IMG/VR virus record: IMGVR_UViG_3300010371_000058 | Location: 1-42,161 of that record | Direction: 5' to 3' (one strand) | DNA length: 42,161 nucleotides | From: a virus | In this document: positions 37,856 through 42,161 of the stretch, in pieces | Numbering within the stretch: the stretch's first letter is position 1 | Layout: each line of letters begins with the position of its first letter | Program-made: the position numbers and the translations under genes | Notes under the pieces: model-generated | The model's database searches: none | Told to the model about the DNA's origin: nothing | Seen by the model: the letters and a program-made list of their open reading frames with translations, nothing else

Positions 37856-39596
37856 ACTCACACCGTCTGGTGAACTGCGCGCGTGTCATGCGGGTGATGC
37901 GCCGATCGGCATACACTCGGCAAGGCCAGGCGACCTCTTCGAGCGAAATTAGAGGGGCGCTTGCACACCTGCAGTTTTTTGCAATAAAATTAAGTGGCGT
38001 TACACCATACCACCCAACACCACACTCGAAGGTAAAAACTTGCCCAGAAAACTTGCTGACAGCCTTATCAGTGATGCGTGCAGCCTTGTAAGAGGCGGAC
38101 TCACTCTTGCCGAGACAGCCCGTCGCCTCAAGGTAAGCCCCGACCCCCTCGGACGACACCTCCGCGCACGTGGCGTCAAGATGCGGTTCGCGTCCACTGG
38201 GATTGAACCGTCCAACAAACTCGACCTGCCCTGTGAGGATATTGGTCGAATCTATTCTGCCGGAACCAGCGAAAAGGCTATTGCCGAGTCCTTCGGCGTA
38301 TCGCGCAGAGCTATATCCAGAGCGCTGAAGGAAGCCGGAGTTGAAAGGCGCAGCGCCAGCGACCAAAACCGCATCAGAATGCAGAATATGACGGCCGAAG
38401 GCAGATGTGCCATCACTGCCAAGGGACGACGTAAACGGTTCAAGAATATGAGCGATGCAGTATCGAAGAAATCTTCCCACCATTGGGTTGGACCCGGCGA
38501 GGTGGAGATTTTTCACAAACTCTGCAGCCTTGGGCATCAGGCTATCCCGCAGTTGGGGGTCGAAGGCTATTTCATCGACATCGCCATCGGGAACATCGCC
38601 ATAGAAATTAAATGGAAGGCCCGTCCGACGTTTTACTTTTACAACGTTCGCGAGGAAAAGATCCTGAAAGCTGGTTACGCCCTGATTTGCGTTGGCATCA
38701 CCGGAAAGGAAACCATTGCCGACTGCACGGATCAAATCGTCGCCGCTATTGACGAGGTGTGCCGGAAGCCAGCCATTCCCGGTCAACATTGGATGATTCG
38801 GTGTGACGCTGAACCGAGTTTCTCCAACAGCAAATGTTATAAGATCACCACGGTACGGAGCACGCCAGAGTTTCTTGAGTTGGCGTGGAGACGACACAAT
38901 CGTTTCACCGACAAAACAGTACGGAAATTCTCCTGGATGCCCCGTACCTAAAGTGCTGTGCTGGCCGATCAGCTCTTCGGGTTGAGGTGGATCGTCCCAG
39001 CGAACCAGCACCAAATCGAGATTGCGGTGGGATGGCCGGACGCGCTGGTCCCGGCTGGTCAACCACTGGTAGTGAGTGACTCCGATATCTTCAGACCGTG
39101 CCCGCGTGAGCGCCGCTTCGGCCTTGCCAATCTCAGTTCTCGAGATCAGCTTAATCCGGCTCGCCGCGATGTCTGGAAGCCGCCGTCGCAGAACCTTCTC
39201 TACCTCGCTTGCTCGTAATCCCCGTTGCTGCTGGGTGGCGATCCACTGCGTGGCGCGCTGTGCGATGTCCAGCGGAAGAGACTGGATCAGGTTGGCATTC
39301 TGAAGGACCGTTGCCTCCACCGCGGCGCCGATCGGAGTCTCGTCAATCTCCCGGCGAAGCGCGCGCCAAATAGCCTGCGACTTCGTGCCCCGCATGACTG
39401 CTTCCCGCCAGGTGACGGCGTTGGCGCGAAATACCTGACCGACCATTCGCCGTGCCAGCCTGTCGGCCTGCTCCCGGAAGCTATAGCTCTCGACCAGATT
39501 TGAGAGCGCCTGCAGCGTGTTGATCGGGCCGCGCGAGCGCAGGAGCTTAACGAGTTCTCTCTCGTAGAGAGATTCCAGTCGTCCCCAGGGGGTCAC
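37839..39596 (-). CDS. MuF-like minor head protein interrupted by an intein (585 aa)
   Basis: GTG start at 39596 overlaps the upstream stop (GTGA). Residues 1-226 (RRMVGQVFRANAVTWREAV, ASRIKLISRTEIGKAEAALT, DQRVRPSHRNLDLVLVRWDDPPQPE, GTGHPGEFPY) are the phage Mu gpF/SPP1 gp7-like head morphogenesis domain. The family motif P-G-x-x-P-N/Y-C-R-C is split: Y226 is followed by the intein (227-541) and then CRCASAPLISLEEVAW. The spliced protein would be about 270 residues, normal for the family. It enters the head through the portal. It lies upstream of the portal gene here, whereas portal usually precedes MuF. An antisense endonuclease gene overlaps it. Confidence 0.85.
   Translation of the reverse strand: MTPWGRLESLYERELVKLLRSRGPINTLQALSNLVESYSFREQADRLARRMVGQVFRANAVTWREAVMRGTKSQAIWRALRREIDETPIGAAVEATVLQNANLIQSLPLDIAQRATQWIATQQQRGLRASEVEKVLRRRLPDIAASRIKLISRTEIGKAEAALTRARSEDIGVTHYQWLTSRDQRVRPSHRNLDLVLVRWDDPPQPEELIGQHSTLGTGHPGEFPYCFVGETIVSSPRQLKKLWRAPYRGDLITFAVGETRFSVTPNHPMLTGNGWLPAHLVNSGDDLIRAVGNGFLSGDANANQGVTSFQDLFLANVVKVKRRTGLPFNFYGDVPDGDVDEIAFDPQLRDSLMPKAAEFVKNLHLAGSNPMVGRFLRYCIAHILEPFTSSLGSDGTSAFGRHILHSDAVLVAGAAPFNSGFLQRSGYSSARYAEGLGNSLFAGSGRIDSTNILTGQVEFVGRFNPSGREPHLDATCAEVSSEGVGAYLEATGCLGKSESASYKAARITDKAVSKFSGQVFTFECGVGWYGVTPLNFIAKNCRCASAPLISLEEVAWPCRVYADRRITRMTRAQFTRRCEYEKAA
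37974..38918 (-). other. Intein in the MuF gene with no sense-strand endonuclease (315 aa)
   Basis: Block A CFVGETIV (Cys227), block B RFSVTPNHPMLTGNGWLPAH, block F QVFTFECGVGWYGVTPLNFIAKN followed by Cys542. The penultimate residue is Lys instead of the usual His, an atypical but tolerated variant. Residues about 103-285 of the intein have no LAGLIDADG or HNH motif. This middle segment, plus the N-terminal Hint part, is the complement of the plus-strand endonuclease gene. Confidence 0.85.
38040..38951 (+). CDS. Antisense homing endonuclease: HTH + Vsr-like PD-(D/E)xK (303 aa)
   Basis: TTG start at 38040 with GAAGG (38028-38032) 7 bases upstream. Residues 11-47 (LAETARRLKVS...LGRHLRARGVK) and 66-100 (AIAESFGVSRRAISRALKEAGV) are helix-turn-helix segments. 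Residues 151-220 are nuclease-like: Glu154/156 (GEVE), then GYFIDIAIGNIAIEIKWKA with Asp180, Glu189 and Lys191 in D-x8-ExK spacing, and EEKILKAGYALICVGI. That order resembles Vsr-like (EDxHD/PD-D/ExK) homing endonucleases. It is coded on the strand opposite the MuF intein, in exact codon register, and its TAA is the complement of Leu216 of MuF, 33 bases outside the intein. Probably drives homing of the intein. No promoter assigned. Confidence 0.82.
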   Translation: MPRKLADSLISDACSLVRGGLTLAETARRLKVSPDPLGRHLRARGVKMRFASTGIEPSNKLDLPCEDIGRIYSAGTSEKAIAESFGVSRRAISRALKEAGVERRSASDQNRIRMQNMTAEGRCAITAKGRRKRFKNMSDAVSKKSSHHWVGPGEVEIFHKLCSLGHQAIPQLGVEGYFIDIAIGNIAIEIKWKARPTFYFYNVREEKILKAGYALICVGITGKETIADCTDQIVAAIDEVCRKPAIPGQHWMIRCDAEPSFSNSKCYKITTVRSTPEFLELAWRRHNRFTDKTVRKFSWMPRT

Positions 39597-39787
39597 TGAA
39601 CGACGGCCGAGACCGTCGCAGTCTCACCTGTGTAGGCAATATCCCCGACTTGCTTGCGGAGCGTGTAGCCACCAGTGTGCCTCGACTTGAACTGCGCCGA
39701 TTGAACCGCTGGAGGCGGTTCAACACTCAACGTCGTGGTTGCCGTGCCAAGTCCCAGGAAGGCGAGGATTGATTTCCGACGGTTCAT
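39593..39787 (-). CDS. Small Tat-like exported protein (64 aa)
   Basis: MNRRKSILAFLGLGTATTTLS resembles a twin-arginine signal (RRKSILAFL) or a short Sec signal. The rest (FKSRHTGGYTLRKQVGDIAYTGETATVSAVVQ) is a small strand-rich domain. It lies directly downstream of the HNH-like secreted gene and its stop overlaps the MuF start (GTGA), so expression is coupled to MuF. Function unknown; the proximity to an exported HNH-like protein could mean a common role outside the cytoplasm. Confidence 0.58.
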   Translation of the reverse strand: MNRRKSILAFLGLGTATTTLSVEPPPAVQSAQFKSRHTGGYTLRKQVGDIAYTGETATVSAVVQ

Positions 39788-40243
39788 TTACTTCAGCGCC
39801 CCAATCTTTCGCCCGCAGGCGATCCAGTCCGCCACGACGCACGCCTGAGCATCTTTCAGCGTCATCCTGCCGGAGCAAACCTCGCGCTTCAGCGCCGTTT
39901 CCACCACGTCTTTGACGCGAGCGCCAAACTCACCGGAATAGCTTTCTGCCCAGAGGTTTTTGTCGGGGTCGTTCGAACCGCCAATCTCCAGTGACACAAA
40001 ATGATCGACCTCTGATGGCTGAGTGGCGTGATCGCGGGCAAGTACCTGTTTCTTTATCGACTCCGACACCGCCCGCACGGTTGCGGTATACCCGGACACA
40101 CAAATCGTGCTCTGGATGTTTGCCTGCGTGACGGCCGGATCTGTCGCACCCGTGACGGAATCCGGCGGGTAGGCGCTTTCGGGACCGACGTGGCCAGCGG
40201 CGAGTAAGCAGGATGCGGTCAGAGCAAAAGCAAGGGCGCGCAT
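39788..40243 (-). CDS. Secreted HNH-like protein (151 aa)
   Basis: ATG at 40243 overlaps the previous stop (TAATG); a longer frame without a signal exists but is unlikely. MRALAFALTASCLLAAGHV is a signal peptide. The mature domain has SEVDHFVSLEIGGSNDPDKNLW and KDVVETALKREVC, then GRMTLKDAQACVVADWI. This is the pattern of small HNH-type proteins V-D-H-x-x-x-L-E-x-G-G-S-N-D-x-x-N-L-W...K-D-x-E. His81, Asn91 and Asn96 are the candidate active-site residues. HNH proteins next to phage terminase are usually cytoplasmic packaging nucleases; here the signal peptide argues for export. Confidence 0.75.
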   Translation of the reverse strand: MRALAFALTASCLLAAGHVGPESAYPPDSVTGATDPAVTQANIQSTICVSGYTATVRAVSESIKKQVLARDHATQPSEVDHFVSLEIGGSNDPDKNLWAESYSGEFGARVKDVVETALKREVCSGRMTLKDAQACVVADWIACGRKIGALK

Positions 40244-40503
40244 TATTCGACCACAAACCCAGCCGGATCGTCGCCCTCGGCCGCCGGCGAGTACCGGAAG
40301 CGCACCAGCGTACCATCCGGATACTTCAACCCACGCGGCAACTGGAATTCCTCGGCCGTCTGCCGGTCCCAGAACGGCCCATGCGCGACCGACCATTCCC
40401 CGTGGATGTCCAGGCTCTCGATGGAAACCTCGGCATGCGCCAGTGGCTCTTCGAAAGCTGGTTTGTCCGCTTCCCCAATCAGGAGCTCATCTTCACCGGG
40501 CAT
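40243..40503 (-). CDS. Small hypothetical protein (86 aa)
   Basis: ATG at 40503 has AGGTGG 5 bases upstream; longer in-frame starts lack a site. MPGEDELLIGEADKPAFEEPLAHAEVSIES..., then WSVAHGPFWDRQTAEEFQLP and LVRFRYSPAAEG, is acidic and strand-rich with no known domain. It overlaps the LuxR-type gene by 11 bases and its stop couples to the secreted HNH-like protein. Part of the overlapping ladder downstream of terminase. Confidence 0.62.
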   Translation of the reverse strand: MPGEDELLIGEADKPAFEEPLAHAEVSIESLDIHGEWSVAHGPFWDRQTAEEFQLPRGLKYPDGTLVRFRYSPAAEGDDPAGFVVE

Positions 40504-40723
40504 TCGAACCACCTTTCGCATCCAGATACCAGCGTGCAATCGCTTTGCGGTTCAGCCGCCCCAGCCCGCCATCTTCCAGGCGATCTGCGATCTGCTGCAC
40601 ATACGCCTTTACGGTGTGGACGCTGATAGCCAGATCCTTTCCGATTTCGGTATTCGACTTACCGTCGGCAAGTAGCGCCATGATTTCCTGGTGACGCGGG
40701 GTGAAGGTTTTGAGTGTCAGCAT
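40493..40723 (-). CDS. Stand-alone LuxR/GerE-type HTH protein (76 aa)
   Basis: LKTFTPRHQEIMALLADGKSNTEIGKDLAISVHTVKAYVQQIADRL is a textbook LuxR-type helix-turn-helix: L-T-x-R-x-x-E-I...N-x-E-I-A-x-x-L-x-x-S-x-x-T-V-K-x-H. There is no receiver or ligand domain. The ATG at 40723 overlaps the stop of the 41-residue ORF (ATGCTGA), so initiation is coupled. It could bind late promoters as a phage-encoded activator. Position directly after terminase in the late operon is unusual for a regulator. Confidence 0.78.
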   Translation of the reverse strand: MLTLKTFTPRHQEIMALLADGKSNTEIGKDLAISVHTVKAYVQQIADRLEDGGLGRLNRKAIARWYLDAKGGSNAR

Positions 40724-40842
40724 CGATTCTCCGCCGGCAGCAACGCGATGACTTCCTGCACCGTGGTCCTGATGCTGATGAGACCGTGGGCATCCCACAA
40801 CTCCCAGCACGCCGTACGTTCGTTGAAGCAGATGTACTTCAT
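40717..40842 (-). CDS. Tiny coupled ORF between terminase and the HTH gene (41 aa)
   Basis: MKYICFNERTACWELWDAHG then LISIRTTVQEVIALLPAENRC. Its ATG overlaps the terminase stop (ATGA) and its TGA lies inside the ATGCTGA of the HTH gene. Two exact overlaps on both sides make it a convincing gene though too short for usual thresholds. No family. Confidence 0.62.
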   Translation of the reverse strand: MKYICFNERTACWELWDAHGLISIRTTVQEVIALLPAENRC

Positions 40843-42161
40843 GCGGCCAGGCGCCAGTCTTCGATCGTCGTATGAATCACGTAACGCACTTTGTCCGGCC
40901 CGTGGTCGTGCGCCTTGATCGGCTTCTCGTCGCCGCTCTCGACCTTGCCTTTCTGGTCATCCCAGGCGTAAGTCTGCATTTCCTTGACGGTGTTCGGACA
41001 TTGACCCTGATTGATCCGGAGCTTCTTAAGGTTGAGCATTGAGCTCACCTTGCTGATGCCCGGCATGACCTCGTTGTTGGCGTCGACGACGAACAACCCG
41101 CGATTGATCAACTCGGTCTTGAGCGAAGCCGCGCTCGGATCGACAATTACGCCAGGACGTTCGCGCGGATCCAGCTCGCGTCCGGCGCATTCGTCCATGA
41201 ACTTCAGCAGCCGATCGGCCTTTTCGCCGTTCGTATGCTGCTTCATCTCCTTGCGGCTGTCATGGTATAGCTCGCGATCGAGCCAGACCACATTGCCATC
41301 GTCGTAGAAGTCACCGAACACGTATGGGTTGACGGTGCCATCATCGATTCCTACCCAGTGCGCCTGGTGCCCGCCGCGATGCTTGAGACCAATCGGCCGC
41401 TCATCGTCGGTGTAGAAGTTCGCGTCCGTCATCACGTCGCGATAGATCGAGCCTTCAGCCAATATCCACTCGCCCAGGATGAACCGGCGATAGAAGATCC
41501 CGGCGTACTGCCGCCGCTGTTCCGCCTTGAACGATTCCGTCAGGTGCGGATTGTCGTCCATGGTGAAGTGCTCGACAAACAAGTCGCCGGCTTCCCATAA
41601 ACGCCAGTTGTCGAGAACATCCGCCTTCAGCCAGTGGTATGGCGAATCGGGGTTCGTGGTCGCGTACAGGCGACTTCCCTCCGGAGACATACGGCTCCGG
41701 AGCATCTGATACGAACTCTTCGGGATGAGCGAGAGTTCGTCGATGTAGGCGATCCCGACCGTGAGACCGCGTATGTACTTCTCCGACCCTTCGTCCTTCG
41801 CGCCGATCACGCGCCAGGGAACACCGAATAGCTTCAGCCGACCGGTGGACTGGTTGTACTGATAGTTCGAAGGCCCAATGACATCGAACAGGTCTTCCAG
41901 GACGTTCTGATAGACCGTCTGCTTGGTGACGCCAACGATCAGGCGCCGGCCGCCCACCTTGTAGTTGCACAAGGCGGCCAGTTTCAGAATCATCGCCCAC
42001 GTCTTTCCGGAACGGATTGACCCGAGCAGAATGTTTATCGGCCGATCGACGCGCGGCGAGCGATAAGTGAATGCCTCGGCCTTGGGGCCGAAGGTTTTCA
42101 GCTTCGACTCGGGAAGCTGTTCTTCACCGCGCTTACGCAGCGCGCCATAAGCATCGACTGC
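40839..42161 (-). CDS. terL: Terminase large subunit, 5' truncated by the window edge (440 aa seen)
   Basis: The frame is open to the right edge, so the N-terminus is missing. Walker A GSIRSGKT lies at 42000-42023. YIDELSLIP (Walker B with catalytic Glu) lies near 41736-41755, and LYATTNPDSPYHW (coupling motif) follows. The RNase H-like nuclease domain has HWVGIDDGTVNPYVFGDF and GVIVDPSAASLKTEL, whose Asp residues would bind metal. The length seen agrees with a family of about 450-550 residues. It packages DNA at the portal. Its stop overlaps a tiny downstream ORF (ATGA). Confidence 0.92.
   Translation of the reverse strand, partial: AVDAYGALRKRGEEQLPESKLKTFGPKAEAFTYRSPRVDRPINILLGSIRSGKTWAMILKLAALCNYKVGGRRLIVGVTKQTVYQNVLEDLFDVIGPSNYQYNQSTGRLKLFGVPWRVIGAKDEGSEKYIRGLTVGIAYIDELSLIPKSSYQMLRSRMSPEGSRLYATTNPDSPYHWLKADVLDNWRLWEAGDLFVEHFTMDDNPHLTESFKAEQRRQYAGIFYRRFILGEWILAEGSIYRDVMTDANFYTDDERPIGLKHRGGHQAHWVGIDDGTVNPYVFGDFYDDGNVVWLDRELYHDSRKEMKQHTNGEKADRLLKFMDECAGRELDPRERPGVIVDPSAASLKTELINRGLFVVDANNEVMPGISKVSSMLNLKKLRINQGQCPNTVKEMQTYAWDDQKGKVESGDEKPIKAHDHGPDKVRYVIHTTIEDWRLAA

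Noticed and set aside
1-42161. tRNA genes, integrase, att sites, replication origin, CRISPR
   Set aside because: I looked for cloverleaf-like segments, tyrosine or serine recombinase motifs and spaced repeats, and saw none I could support. The topoisomerase IB-like Tyr motif is part of the portal fusion and lacks the tyrosine recombinase HxxR arrangement.

Overview
The window is almost entirely one structural (late) module of a contractile-tailed bacteriophage or prophage. Nearly every gene lies on the minus strand, so transcription runs from the right end (terminase) to the left end (tail fibre and adhesins). Head, connector and tail genes match families found together in Bcep781-like myoviruses: a DUF1073-type portal, MuF, a DUF2213 protease, a DUF2184 capsid, DUF4054, a DUF3383 sheath, a DUF3277 tube and a DUF2612 baseplate protein. 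No integrase, replication gene, tRNA or CRISPR is visible. The host is probably a Gram-negative, moderately GC-rich soil bacterium. Many signal peptides end in ...FAQ, ...CAQ or ...FGQ, a style common in Acidobacteriota of the Solibacter/Bryobacter type; this host guess is inference.

Layout in transcription order. 42161-39788: large terminase (5' end outside the window), small coupled ORFs including a stand-alone LuxR-type HTH protein, and a secreted HNH-like protein. 39787-36385: a Tat-like small protein, then MuF interrupted by an intein whose DNA also encodes, on the opposite strand, a helix-turn-helix plus PD-(D/E)xK (Vsr-like) homing endonuclease; then small ORFs including a DUF6527-like protein. 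36384-31594: a 1596-residue portal containing a LAGLIDADG intein and fused at its C-terminus to a pyrophosphatase-like polyvalent domain and a type IB topoisomerase-like domain. 31601-25968: one plus-strand acidic gene, small ORFs, a decoration-type protein, the DUF2213 protease/scaffold, a structural cement protein, the major capsid protein and an intrinsic terminator. 25931-20369: connector and completion genes mixed with small membrane proteins, a papain-like protein, a nucleotidyltransferase-like protein and a secreted Ig-like protein. 20329-14777: sheath, tube, tail assembly chaperone with a -1 frameshift extension, a plus-strand moron, and a tape measure with a lytic transglycosylase domain. 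14777-6666: hub/Dit-plug fusion, hub, spike, gp25, gpJ, a gpI-like protein carrying an inserted seven-repeat beta-propeller, and a fibre ending in a glycine-rich adhesin. 6666-1: six proteins, five or more with Sec signal peptides, including a collagen-like and a beta-helix-like protein.

Three features stand out. (1) The MuF intein and an antisense homing endonuclease share the same DNA in exact codon register, and the endonuclease borrows its stop codon from the conserved MuF target site. (2) The portal carries enzyme-like domains behind an intein. (3) A beta-rich module of about 65 residues has spread into at least five different virion proteins. The two ordinary plus-strand genes both look leaderless, with a -10-like hexamer ending 6-7 nt before the ATG.

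Two limits apply. Family calls come from reading motifs by eye, with no database search, and small ORFs without a recognised family are named as such. There is no gene-free stretch longer than about 100 bases.
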